NCBI RefSeq assembly: GCF_001673535.1
Contig: NZ_LZLY01000097.1
Coordinates: 53,840-117,839, forward strand
Direction: 5' to 3'
Origin: Mycobacterium sp. 1081908.1
GTDB taxonomy: Bacteria > Actinomycetota > Actinomycetes > Mycobacteriales > Mycobacteriaceae
Length of the DNA: 64,000 nucleotides
Shown here piece by piece: positions 34,802 to 42,985 of this stretch. The position numbers and the translations under genes are program-made. Position 1 is the first letter of the stretch. Each line of letters begins with the position of its first letter. The notes below the pieces were generated by a model. The model worked only from the letters and a program-made list of their open reading frames with translations. It had not been told where the DNA came from and did no database searches.

Positions 34802-35335
34802 ATGCGCCTGCAGCCGCTGCCCGCGGACCAGTGGGACGAGGCTGTCGAGCAGTCACTGTCCGGCATGCTGCCCCCGGAACGGCGTAATCCGCGGGATGCC
34901 GGCACTCTCATGTCGACGCTCGTGCGCCACCCGAAGTTGACCCGCGCGTATTTGCGGTTCAGCGGGTATCTGCTCTTTGCTTCCTCCCTTCCCGTGCGCG
35001 TCCGCGAGCAAGCGATCCTGCGGGTCGCCCATCGGCGTGACTGCGCCTACGAATGGTCACACCACGTGGACATCGCGAAGGAAGCGGGACTCTCCGACGC
35101 CGAGATCGCGGCCGCCAAAACCGGCCAGACCGACGACGAGTTCGATCGCGCCGTGTTCGCCGCCGTCGACGAACTCGACGAGAAGTCGAATGTCTCGGAT
35201 CAGACGTGGGCGACCCTCGGCGAACGGCTTGACGAACGTCAGCGGATGGACTTCGTCTTCACGGTCGGCGGCTACATCGCGCTCGCGATGGCCATCAACA
35301 CTTTTGGCGTTCAGCTCGAGAACGAGAAAGGTTAG
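34802..35335 (+). CDS. Carboxymuconolactone decarboxylase / AhpD-fold protein
   Basis: 177 residues with the CMD helical core: REQAILRVAHRRDCAYEWSHHVDIAKEAG. The single cysteine and the WSHH pair are present, but not the CxxC of AhpD, so it is probably not a peroxidase. First gene of the Rieske oxygenase operon; the next starts 4 bases after its stop. Role in the pathway unknown. Confidence 0.85.
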   Translation: MRLQPLPADQWDEAVEQSLSGMLPPERRNPRDAGTLMSTLVRHPKLTRAYLRFSGYLLFASSLPVRVREQAILRVAHRRDCAYEWSHHVDIAKEAGLSDAEIAAAKTGQTDDEFDRAVFAAVDELDEKSNVSDQTWATLGERLDERQRMDFVFTVGGYIALAMAINTFGVQLENEKG

Positions 35336-35339
35336 AGCC

Positions 35340-36617
35340 TTGCCCCACTTCCCGAAACCAGCTGCCGGAAGCTGGACAGAAAACTACCCCGAACTGGGGA
35401 CCGCCCCGGTCGACTACACCGATTCCATCGATCCGGCATTCTTCGAGGCCGAGCGCGAGGCGATCTTCAAGAAAACCTGGCTCAACGTCGGCCGCGTGGG
35501 GCGGCTGCCGCGCACCGGCAGCTACTTCACCAAAGAGCTGCCGTCGGCCGGGAAAGGCATGTCGGTGATCGTCGTCAAGACCAAGGACGGATCCGTCAAG
35601 GCGTTCCACAACGTCTGCCGTCACCGCGGAAACAAGCTGGTATGGAACGACTTTCCGCATGAGGAGACGTCGGGTACCTGCCGGCAGTTCACCTGCAAAT
35701 ACCACGCCTGGCGCTACAGCCTGGACGGCGACCTGACCTTCGTCCAACAGGAGGACGAGTTTTTCGACCTCGACAAGAGCCAATACGGCCTGGCGCCAGT
35801 GCGCTGCGAAGTGTGGGAAGGCTTCATCTTCATCAACTTCGACGACAACGCGGCGCCGCTGATCGACTACCTCGGGCCGCTGGCCAAGAGCATCGAGGGC
35901 TACCCCTTCGGCGAGATGACGGAGACCTACTCCTACCGGGCCGAGGTCGGCAGCAACTGGAAGCTGTTCATCGACGCGTTCATCGAGTTCTACCACGCGC
36001 CGATCCTGCACCAGGGTCAGTACACCAAGGAAGAAGCCGCCAAGATCCAGAAGTACGGCTACGAGGCGTTGCACTACGAGGTGGCCGGCCCGCACAGCCT
36101 GCAGTCGACGTGGGGCGGTCAGGCGCCGCCGCCCGACATGTCCATGGTCAAGCCGATGGACCAGGTGTTGCGCAGCGGCTTGTTCGGTCCGTGGGACAAG
36201 CCGGAGATCATCGAGAACCTCGAGCTGCCACCCGGTGTCAACGTGAAGAGGGTGCCGCAGTGGGGAATCGACTCGTGGCTCTTCTACCCCAACTTCATGC
36301 TGCTGATCTGGGAGCCGGGCTGGTTCCTGACCTACCACTACTGGCCCACCGCCGTCGACAAGCACATCTTCGAGTGCACGCTGTATTTCGTTCCGCCGCG
36401 CAACGCACGCGAGCGGCTGGCCCAGGAGCTGGCCGCGGTGACGTTCAAGGAATACGCGCTGCAGGACGCCAACACGCTGGAAGCGACCCAGACCATGATC
36501 GGCACCCGGGCCGTCAAGGAATTCCTGCTGTGCGATCAGGAAGTCTTGATCCGCCACTTGCACAAGACGACCGGCGATTACGTAAAGGAGTACGCCCACA
36601 ATGGCGCTGCCCGCTGA
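35340..36617 (+). CDS. Rieske non-heme iron oxygenase, large subunit
   Basis: 425 residues. N-terminal Rieske cluster CRHRGN and CKYHAWRY, then the catalytic iron site EFYHAPILHQG, with two histidines of the facial triad. It hydroxylates or demethylates a substrate using electrons from a separate ferredoxin/reductase. TTG 35340 after AAAGG is chosen; an in-frame ORF extends upstream only through the CMD gene. Its 3' end overlaps the small orphan gene by 17 bases. No small beta subunit is seen. Confidence 0.92.
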   Translation: MPHFPKPAAGSWTENYPELGTAPVDYTDSIDPAFFEAEREAIFKKTWLNVGRVGRLPRTGSYFTKELPSAGKGMSVIVVKTKDGSVKAFHNVCRHRGNKLVWNDFPHEETSGTCRQFTCKYHAWRYSLDGDLTFVQQEDEFFDLDKSQYGLAPVRCEVWEGFIFINFDDNAAPLIDYLGPLAKSIEGYPFGEMTETYSYRAEVGSNWKLFIDAFIEFYHAPILHQGQYTKEEAAKIQKYGYEALHYEVAGPHSLQSTWGGQAPPPDMSMVKPMDQVLRSGLFGPWDKPEIIENLELPPGVNVKRVPQWGIDSWLFYPNFMLLIWEPGWFLTYHYWPTAVDKHIFECTLYFVPPRNARERLAQELAAVTFKEYALQDANTLEATQTMIGTRAVKEFLLCDQEVLIRHLHKTTGDYVKEYAHNGAAR

Positions 36618-36924
36618 ATTCGCTGACCTCGAGCCCTATTTGGACTGGGACCTGGCGACCGAACCCGAGCGCTACGCCAAGCGGCTGGCCTCGACGATGT
36701 CGGAGATGCAGGCGTTCTACGACGTGGCGTTCCCCCGCCTGGAGGACGCCATCGCCTACTGCGACAAGTTCCCGCTCGACGACCTGCCCGATGACGCCCG
36801 TACGCTGATGCACATCATGCAGTCGCTCGTCATGGTGTCGTTCCCGATCGAGGCGTGGAAGCAGCCCCGGGTCCCCGACAGCGGCGCGGCATGGGTGGAG
36901 TGCATCCGGGAACCGGTGATCTAA
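36601..36924 (+). CDS. Small protein of unknown function coupled to Rieske oxygenase
   Basis: 107 residues, acidic and helical (DLEPYLDWDLATEPER, MQAFYDVAFPRLEDA), without recognised domain. It overlaps the oxygenase by 17 bases, so it is translated with it. It could be an accessory subunit or a substitute for the missing beta subunit, but it is too short for a typical ring-hydroxylating beta subunit. Confidence 0.75.
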   Translation: MALPAEFADLEPYLDWDLATEPERYAKRLASTMSEMQAFYDVAFPRLEDAIAYCDKFPLDDLPDDARTLMHIMQSLVMVSFPIEAWKQPRVPDSGAAWVECIREPVI

Positions 36925-36927
36925 CCG

Positions 36928-38154
36928 GTGTTGACGATCAAGGCCGCCGGGCTGCTTGACGTCGACGCCGGCGAGATCGTGTCCCCCGGCGTCATCCAGG
37001 TCGAGGGCGACCGAATCGCGAGTGTGGGCGGTCGGGGCCCGCAGGGTCCCGAAAATGAGGTGCTCGACCTCGGCGACCGGATCCTGTTGCCCGGGCTGAT
37101 GGACATGGAGGTCAACCTTCTGATGGGCGGGCGCGGGGAGAAACCCGGCTTGTCCCAAGTCCAGGACGACCCCCCGACGCGGGTGCTGCGCGCGGTCGGC
37201 AACGCCCGCCGCACGTTGCGCGCCGGCTTCACCACGGTGCGAAACCTCGGGTTGTTCGTCAAGACCGGTGGTTACCTGCTCGACGTCGCGCTGGGCAAGG
37301 CGATCGACGCGGGCTGGATCGAGGGGCCGCGAGTGGTGCCGGCCGGCCACGCCATCACCCCGACCGGCGGCCATCTGGACCCGACGATGTTCGCCGCGTT
37401 CGCGCCCCACGTGCTGGATCTGACGGTCGAAGAGGGCATCGCCAACGGGATCGACGAAATCCGCAAGGCGGTGCGCTACCAGATCAAACACGGCGCCGAG
37501 CTGATCAAGGTCTGCTGCTCCGGTGGTGTGATGTCGCTGACGGGACCGCCCGGGGCGCAACATTATTCGGACGAGGAACTGCGTGCGATCGTCGACGAGG
37601 CGCACCGGCGCGGGTTGCGCGTCGCCGCCCACACGCACGGGGCGGACGCGGTAAAGCATGCCGTCGCGGCCGGCATCGACTGCATCGAGCACGGCTTCCT
37701 GATCGACGACGACGCGATCGCGACGATGGTCGAGCACGGCACGTTCCTGGTGTCCACGCGGCGCTTGGCGGAGGGCATGGACGTCTCGCACGCCCCGCCC
37801 GAGCTGCAGGCCAAGGCCGCGGAGATGTTCCCGAGGTCGCGCACCTCGATCCTGGCCGCGCACAAAGCCGGTGTGAAGATCGCCGTCGGCACCGACGCCC
37901 CCGCGATACCGCACGGCAAGAACGCCGACGAACTGGTCACCCTCGTCGAATGGGGCCTGCCGCCGCTGGCGGTGCTGCGCGCCGCGACGGTGACCGCGGC
38001 GGAGCTGATCAACTCGACCGACCGGGGACGGCTGGCGGCGGGGCAGCTCGCCGATATCATCGCGGTACCCGGAAACCCGTTGGAAGACATCACCGTTACC
38101 CAGCACGTCAGCTTCGTCATGAAAGGCGGCAAGGTCTATGCCAACCAGAACTGA
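36928..38154 (+). CDS. Amidohydrolase (imidazolonepropionase/prolidase-like), HxH lost
   Basis: 408 residues of the classical amidohydrolase superfamily. Barrel histidines are present in AAHTHGADAV and CIEHGFLIDD, and the catalytic aspartate in GTDAPAIPHGKN. The first metal motif, normally DxHxH, reads MDMEVNLLMG: both histidines are replaced by Glu and Asn. The protein may bind one metal, use another ligand set, or be non-hydrolytic. GTG start 4 bases after the orphan gene; its end overlaps the SnoaL-like gene by 17 bases. Confidence 0.82.
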   Translation: MLTIKAAGLLDVDAGEIVSPGVIQVEGDRIASVGGRGPQGPENEVLDLGDRILLPGLMDMEVNLLMGGRGEKPGLSQVQDDPPTRVLRAVGNARRTLRAGFTTVRNLGLFVKTGGYLLDVALGKAIDAGWIEGPRVVPAGHAITPTGGHLDPTMFAAFAPHVLDLTVEEGIANGIDEIRKAVRYQIKHGAELIKVCCSGGVMSLTGPPGAQHYSDEELRAIVDEAHRRGLRVAAHTHGADAVKHAVAAGIDCIEHGFLIDDDAIATMVEHGTFLVSTRRLAEGMDVSHAPPELQAKAAEMFPRSRTSILAAHKAGVKIAVGTDAPAIPHGKNADELVTLVEWGLPPLAVLRAATVTAAELINSTDRGRLAAGQLADIIAVPGNPLEDITVTQHVSFVMKGGKVYANQN

Positions 38155-38557
38155 CGACCTGGTCGAGATTCAGCAGCTGCTCGCCCGCTACGCCGTAACC
38201 ATCACCCAGGAGGACATCGACGGCCTGGTCGGCGTATTCACCCCGGACGGAACCTACAGCGCGTTCGGCGACACGTACCCGCTGGACAAGTTCCCCGAGT
38301 TGGTGGCAGCGGCGCCAAAGGGCTTGTTTCTCACGGGAACCGCGCTGGTAGACATCGACGGCGATTCGGCCAGCGGCACCCAGCCGCTGTGCTTCATCGA
38401 CCACGCCACCCATGACATGAGGATCGGCTACTACCGCGACACCTACGCCCGCACCGCCGACGGATGGCGGCTGAAGACAAGGGCGATGACGTTCATCCGT
38501 CGCAGCGGCGTGCACGACTCCGGGCGCCCGCACGCCGTCGGCCGCCCGCAGCCGTGA
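38138..38557 (+). CDS. SnoaL/NTF2-like protein
   Basis: 139 residues with the start IQQLLARYAVTITQEDIDGLVGVFTPDG (two parts), a well-known pattern of SnoaL-like polyketide/steroid isomerase and hydratase folds. These act as cyclases, isomerases or dehydratases; no single catalytic residue can be assigned. It overlaps the amidohydrolase by 17 bases. Confidence 0.85.
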   Translation: MPTRTDDLVEIQQLLARYAVTITQEDIDGLVGVFTPDGTYSAFGDTYPLDKFPELVAAAPKGLFLTGTALVDIDGDSASGTQPLCFIDHATHDMRIGYYRDTYARTADGWRLKTRAMTFIRRSGVHDSGRPHAVGRPQP

Positions 38558-38567
38558 AAGCCGAGCC

Positions 38568-39656
38568 GTGAATGTCGAGGAGTTCCGGGCAGGCCTGTGC
38601 GCGTGGCTCGACGACAATGATCTGACCCCGGGGCCCGACCACTCGCTGCAGGGCCATATGGAGCAATTCGCCCGGGTCAGCCGTGCGTTGTATGACGCCG
38701 ATTGGATGCGCTACGGCTGGCCGGTCGAAGTCGGCGGCCTGGGGGGTCCCGCCGTGCTTCGCGCGATCGTCGGCGAGGAAGTGGTGGGCCGCCGGCTGGC
38801 CGAGCCGGGCCCCTACTCGATGCTCGAGGTGCTGGCACCCACGATGATCGATTACGCGCCCGGCGAACTCGCGGCGGAGATGGTGCCGCGGCTGCTCAGC
38901 GGTCGCGAGCACTGGTGCCAGGGCTTTTCCGAGCCGGGGTCCGGCAGCGACCTGGCCTCGCTGACCACCCGAGCCACGCCTCAAGGCGACAACTGGATCG
39001 TCAACGGCCAGAAGGTCTGGACCAGCTTCGCGCAGTTCTCGACACGCTGCGTCCTGCTGACCCGCACCGCGCCGGGCTACGACGGAATCACCGCCTTCTT
39101 CGTCGACCTCGACACCCCGGGCATCACCATTCGGCCGCTACACACGATGCACGGGGTGGACGAATTCTGCGAGGTCTACTACGACGACGTGGTGATCCCG
39201 GCAAGCCGCATGCTCGGCCAACCCGGAGACGGCTGGCGACTCGCGATGGACCTGCTGCCCTATGAGCGCTCCGCCTGCTTCTGGCAGCGAATCGCCTACC
39301 TGTACTCGCGCTTCGACCAGCTCCTGGCCGAAGCGCGCGAACCCGACGAATCGGCCCTCGGCTCGGCCTATCTGGCGCTGCACACGTTGCGCTGCCGATC
39401 CCGAGACACCCAGCACCGGTTGCGCGACGGCGCGCGATTGGGACCGGACACCTCGATCGACAAAGTTCTGTTGGCCGCCGCCGAGCAACGGCTCTACGAC
39501 ACCGTCCGCGACCTGTTGCCCGGAACGCTGGAGCTCGACGACACACCGTGGCGCTCGGAGTACCTCTATTCGCGCGCGGCCACCATCTATGGCGGCACCG
39601 CCGAGATCCAGCGCAACATCATCGCGCGCCGGCTGCTCGACCTCGGGAAGGAGTGA
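38568..39656 (+). CDS. Acyl-CoA dehydrogenase (FadE), large-type subunit
   Basis: 362 residues: GFSEPGSGSDLAS, VNGQKVWTSFAQ and the end GGTAEIQRNIIARR. As in the 1626 and 40765 enzymes the position before GT is Gly, not Glu. GTG start. The short partner gene begins 3 bases after its stop, so these form a two-subunit dehydrogenase. Last steps of the Rieske-amidohydrolase operon. Confidence 0.9.
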   Translation: MNVEEFRAGLCAWLDDNDLTPGPDHSLQGHMEQFARVSRALYDADWMRYGWPVEVGGLGGPAVLRAIVGEEVVGRRLAEPGPYSMLEVLAPTMIDYAPGELAAEMVPRLLSGREHWCQGFSEPGSGSDLASLTTRATPQGDNWIVNGQKVWTSFAQFSTRCVLLTRTAPGYDGITAFFVDLDTPGITIRPLHTMHGVDEFCEVYYDDVVIPASRMLGQPGDGWRLAMDLLPYERSACFWQRIAYLYSRFDQLLAEAREPDESALGSAYLALHTLRCRSRDTQHRLRDGARLGPDTSIDKVLLAAAEQRLYDTVRDLLPGTLELDDTPWRSEYLYSRAATIYGGTAEIQRNIIARRLLDLGKE

Positions 39657-39659
39657 ACG

Positions 39660-40448
39660 GTGGACTCCGAGGCACTCAGCATGCTGGCCGACTCGCTGCG
39701 GACCACCATGACCGCCGCGAGCGGGACCAAGCTCGACGCGGCGCTGTCCGAGCTCGGCTGGCGCGACATGCTCGACGAAATACCCGACGCGGCAATACCT
39801 TTGGTGTTCCGTCTGCTCGGCGAGACCGGCGCGCATGCCCCGGTGCTCAACGATGTGGTGCTGCGGGCGGCCGGACGCGCGGACGGCGGAACAGTGCCCC
39901 TGCCGTTCGCCGGGGGTTCGTGGGTGGTGTGGGAGCGCGACGACCGCGCCGCCGCGACGATGGGCGGGCTGCCGATACACCATGTGCCCGAGGGCGATCC
40001 GGTGCCGCTCGCCGAGGGCAGGCGGGCGGTGGGCTGGTGGCTGGTCGGCACCAGCCGGGCGATGCTGACGCTGGCGCGCCAGCACCGCGGCGACCGGGTC
40101 CAGTTCGGTCAGCGCATCAGCTCATTTCAGGCGATCCGGCACCGGTTGGCCGAAACGCTCGTCGCGATCGAGGGCGCCGAGGCGACCCTGAACGCCGCGC
40201 AGCCGGATGACGCCGGCCTGGCGTCCCTGCTGGCCAAGGCCGCGGCCGGACAGGCGGCGCTCACCGCCGCGCGCCACTGCCAGCAGGTGCTGGGCGGCAT
40301 CGGCTTCACCGCCGAGCACCAGCTGCACCACCACGTCAAGCGGTCGCTGGTCTTGGACGGGCTGCTGGGCAGCGCACGGGAATTGACCCGCGAAGCCGGA
40401 ACGATGTTGCGAACCAAGGGCTTCGCGCCACGGCTGGCGCAGCTGTAA
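39660..40448 (+). CDS. Acyl-CoA dehydrogenase (FadE), short partner subunit
   Basis: 262 residues, much shorter than a complete enzyme. It keeps the helical C-terminal core (FGQRISSFQAIRHRLAETL, QVLGGIGFTAEHQLHHH) and has a reduced N-terminal part. This matches the degenerate subunit of alpha2beta2 dehydrogenases. GTG start directly follows the large subunit. Confidence 0.85.
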   Translation: MDSEALSMLADSLRTTMTAASGTKLDAALSELGWRDMLDEIPDAAIPLVFRLLGETGAHAPVLNDVVLRAAGRADGGTVPLPFAGGSWVVWERDDRAAATMGGLPIHHVPEGDPVPLAEGRRAVGWWLVGTSRAMLTLARQHRGDRVQFGQRISSFQAIRHRLAETLVAIEGAEATLNAAQPDDAGLASLLAKAAAGQAALTAARHCQQVLGGIGFTAEHQLHHHVKRSLVLDGLLGSARELTREAGTMLRTKGFAPRLAQL

Positions 40449-40504
40449 CGGTCGACCGGATTCCTGCGCGTACACTCGTCTCGCAACCACGAGGATGGGA
40501 CGCG

Positions 40505-40768
40505 ATGAGCCAGCCCGACGTACCCCGAAACGAGGTCGGCGTCGCCTCGCTGCTCGTGGGCATCGTCGCGCTACTTACCTGCTGGCTGCTGATCGGGGTG
40601 CCGTTCGGCATCGCGGCGGTGATAACGGGCGATGTCGCCCGCAGACGGGTGCAGCGCGGTGAGGCCAACAATCCCCGAATCGCCATGGCGGGCATGGCGT
40701 TAGGGGCCGTGTCGATCGCGGCCGGGGTCGCCGTGATCGGTTACTACGCCTGGTCGGACGCCCGCTAG
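40505..40768 (+). CDS. DUF4190-like small membrane protein
   Basis: 87 residues with two membrane segments (about 12-40 and 61-82, VGVASLLVGIVALL and GMALGAVSIAAGVAV) separated by a basic loop. The layout is that of DUF4190 proteins of unknown function. ATG after GAGGATGGGACGCG. Its stop overlaps the convergent FadE stop in CTAG. Not clearly part of either pathway. Confidence 0.75.
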   Translation: MSQPDVPRNEVGVASLLVGIVALLTCWLLIGVPFGIAAVITGDVARRRVQRGEANNPRIAMAGMALGAVSIAAGVAVIGYYAWSDAR

Positions 40769-41940
40769 TTGCGCGGCAGGCCGAGGACCCGTTCGGCGAT
40801 GATGTTCCGCTGAATCTCGGACGTGCCGCCGGCGATGGTCGCGGCGAAGCTGCGGGCGTAGCGGTCGAACCAGCTGCGGTAGTGGCTGTCGAGATTCAGC
40901 GGGACGAACGGGGCCGTCACCGCGTGGTACACGAGACCCTCGGCGCCCGAGGCGTTCAGCGCGTCCTCCGAGGCGCGCTGCAGCGCCTCGGAACCAAGCA
41001 GCTTGAGGACCGACTGGGCGGGCACGTCCTCCTCGCCGCGCGCGGCGCGCGCCAGGGCGGCCGACCCCAGCAGCCGCAGCGCGTAGGAATCCATCACCAG
41101 GGTGGCGTAGCGGTCGCGCTCGAGCGCTCCGGACGGGCTGAAATCGGCGGTCAGCCCGTGCAACAGGTCGACGTAGCCCATCCACAGCATGACCCGTTCG
41201 TGTCCCAGCGAACCGGTTGCCACCCGCCAGCCCTCATCGAGCTGGCCGACGAGATTCTCGGCCGGCACTCGCGCATCGGTGAAAAACACCTCGTTGAAGT
41301 CGATTTCGTCGCCGTCGCACATCGACGCGAACGGGCGACGCACCACACCCGGAGTATTGGTCGGGATCATCAACGCGCTGATGCCCTTGTGTTTCGGCTT
41401 TCCCGGATCGGTGCGGACGAATGTCAACAACACGTCGGCGTCGTGAGCGCCCGACGTCCACACCTTCTGCCCGTTGACCACGAAGTGGTTACCGTCAAGC
41501 ACCGCCCGCGTTTTCAGCGACGCCAGGTCGGAGCCCGCGCCCGGTTCGCTCATCCCCAGCGACGCCGTGATCTCGGCCCGCAAAATCGGCACCGCCCACC
41601 GCCGCTTCTGCTCCGTGGTGCCAAACGTCAGCAACGACGCCGCGATGATGCCCACGCCCTGCGGATTGAAACTTTGATAGATGCGCCGGCGACCCAATTC
41701 CTCCATATGCACGTACTGCTGCAAAAGCGTCGCGTTGCGACCACCGAATTCCGGTGGATTGCCGGGCAGCAGCCACCCGCTGTCGAAGAGCAGCCGCTGC
41801 CAGCGCCGAGCCCACTCCGGGACGTGCGAACTCGACCGCGGCCGCTCGAGGGCCTCCGCGTCGGAGGGGAGATGCTCGTCCAGAAACGCCACGAACTCGG
41901 CGCGGAACGCCTCGACGTCGGCATCGAAGGTCAGTTGCAC
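40765..41940 (-). CDS. Acyl-CoA dehydrogenase (FadE), single copy paralogue
   Basis: 391 residues, strikingly close to the FadE at 1626-2801: identical length, GTG start, MQLTFD start, GMSEPGAGSDLAS and GGTSEIQRNIIAER end. Unlike that gene it has no adjacent short subunit. The promoter is equally similar (42024-42056). It may share the short subunit encoded at 2785, or have taken another partner. Confidence 0.9.
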   Translation of the reverse strand: MQLTFDADVEAFRAEFVAFLDEHLPSDAEALERPRSSSHVPEWARRWQRLLFDSGWLLPGNPPEFGGRNATLLQQYVHMEELGRRRIYQSFNPQGVGIIAASLLTFGTTEQKRRWAVPILRAEITASLGMSEPGAGSDLASLKTRAVLDGNHFVVNGQKVWTSGAHDADVLLTFVRTDPGKPKHKGISALMIPTNTPGVVRRPFASMCDGDEIDFNEVFFTDARVPAENLVGQLDEGWRVATGSLGHERVMLWMGYVDLLHGLTADFSPSGALERDRYATLVMDSYALRLLGSAALARAARGEEDVPAQSVLKLLGSEALQRASEDALNASGAEGLVYHAVTAPFVPLNLDSHYRSWFDRYARSFAATIAGGTSEIQRNIIAERVLGLPRN

Positions 41941-42023
41941 AGCACTCCCTGAAAGACGGTTCCGGCGATTCTCGGGGCCGGCGCGTTTCGCTCTTGCGAT
42001 TACGCTTCCCTACACACGTGTAA

Positions 42024-42056
42024 GAGAATAGTATTCTCGTCGTGAGAAAGTTACAA
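42024..42056 (-). promoter_or_regulatory. FadE promoter with GAGAATAGTATTCTC operator
   Basis: The perfect palindrome (42024-42038) contains the minus-strand -10 TACTAT (42028-42033); TTGTAA (42051-42056) is the -35, spacer 17. The same layout as 3815-3846, with the palindrome differing only at the central base. The 153-base gap is shared with the divergent TetR at 42094, which is the natural candidate regulator. Confidence 0.75.
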
Positions 42057-42093
42057 TCTCCGACACGGCGTCCATAGGGGGTCGAGCGCACCG

Positions 42094-42810
42094 ATGGCAC
42101 GGCGTTCTCCGGTAGAGTCCAATCATGTTCTCCCCACGCGGCAATCGTCCGAGCCGACCGTGACAAGCCCGAGCGAAGAGCCGGCCTGGAAGCAGCGCGC
42201 CGTCGAGCGGTCGATCAAGACCGCGAAACTGCGCGCGGCACAGCGTGTTCAGCGATTCCTCGACGCGGCACAGGCCATCATCATCGAGAAGGGCAGCACC
42301 GACTTTACCGTCCAGGAGGTCGTGGATCGCTCGCGCCAGTCGTTGCGGAGCTTCTACCTGCAGTTCGACGGCAAGCACGAGCTCTTGCTCGCCCTGTTCG
42401 AAGACGCATTGAGCCGGTCCGCCGATCAGATCCGCGCGGCCACGGAGAGCCACACCGACGCACTGGAGCGCCTCAAGGTCGCCGTCGAGCTGCTGTACGA
42501 GTCTTCACGCCCCGACCCGACGGCCAAGCGGCCGCTGTTCACCGACTTCGCGCCCCGTTTGCTGGTCACGCACCCGGCCGAGGTCAAGGTCGCGCACGCC
42601 CCGCTGCTGGCGTTGCTCACCGAGCTGATGGAGGCCGCCGCCGAGGCCGGCAAGCTGCGCGCCGAAATCAACCCGAAGCGAGTGGCCGCCATGACCATGC
42701 AGACGGTCATGTTCATCGCGCAATCAAGTGGCGGCTCCGACGACGCGACGGTGCATCCCATCACCGCCGACGAGGTGTGGGACTTCTGCTCACGCGGATT
42801 CGTCGGCTAG
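42094..42810 (+). CDS. TetR-family repressor, candidate binder of GAGAAT-N3-ATTCTC
   Basis: 238 residues. After about 45 basic, disordered residues comes the DNA-binding domain (QRFLDAAQAIIIEKGST and VDRSRQSLRSFYLQFDGK) and a helical C-terminal domain. The start may be the ATG at 42094 or a GTG about 22 codons later. It diverges from the FadE whose promoter carries the perfect palindrome, and a variant of the palindrome follows its own end, before the SDR at 42986. This makes it the best candidate for the regulon. Confidence 0.88.
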   Translation: MARRSPVESNHVLPTRQSSEPTVTSPSEEPAWKQRAVERSIKTAKLRAAQRVQRFLDAAQAIIIEKGSTDFTVQEVVDRSRQSLRSFYLQFDGKHELLLALFEDALSRSADQIRAATESHTDALERLKVAVELLYESSRPDPTAKRPLFTDFAPRLLVTHPAEVKVAHAPLLALLTELMEAAAEAGKLRAEINPKRVAAMTMQTVMFIAQSSGGSDDATVHPITADEVWDFCSRGFVG

Positions 42811-42855
42811 CGCGTTCGTTCGCCCCGTGACGGAACGAGCAAATAGCGCACGCCA

Positions 42856-42885
42856 TTGCCAGCAGAGAATGATGTTCTCTAATAT
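42856..42885 (+). promoter_or_regulatory. SDR-operon promoter with GAGAAT-GAT-GTTCTC operator
   Basis: TTGCCA (42856-42861), 18 bases, TAATAT (42880-42885) is a good promoter. The spacer contains GAGAATGATGTTCTC (42865-42879), the palindrome with one mismatch. A further small dyad, CTAGA...TCTAG, follows at about 42886-42901. The mycofactocin-type SDR starts 100 bases on. Confidence 0.65.
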
Positions 42886-42985
42886 CTAGAACGGGATCTA
42901 GCCAAAATGGATCCGGCGTTGACATGCGTCGGTGGGCGACGACAACGGCTGTCCGCTGAGCCATTGAGGAAATGAGGTAGTAGCC

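Noticed and set aside
34977..35339. Upstream extension of the Rieske oxygenase frame
   Set aside because: It runs inside the CMD-like gene in another frame and is proline/arginine-rich noise; TTG 35340 has a good ribosome site.
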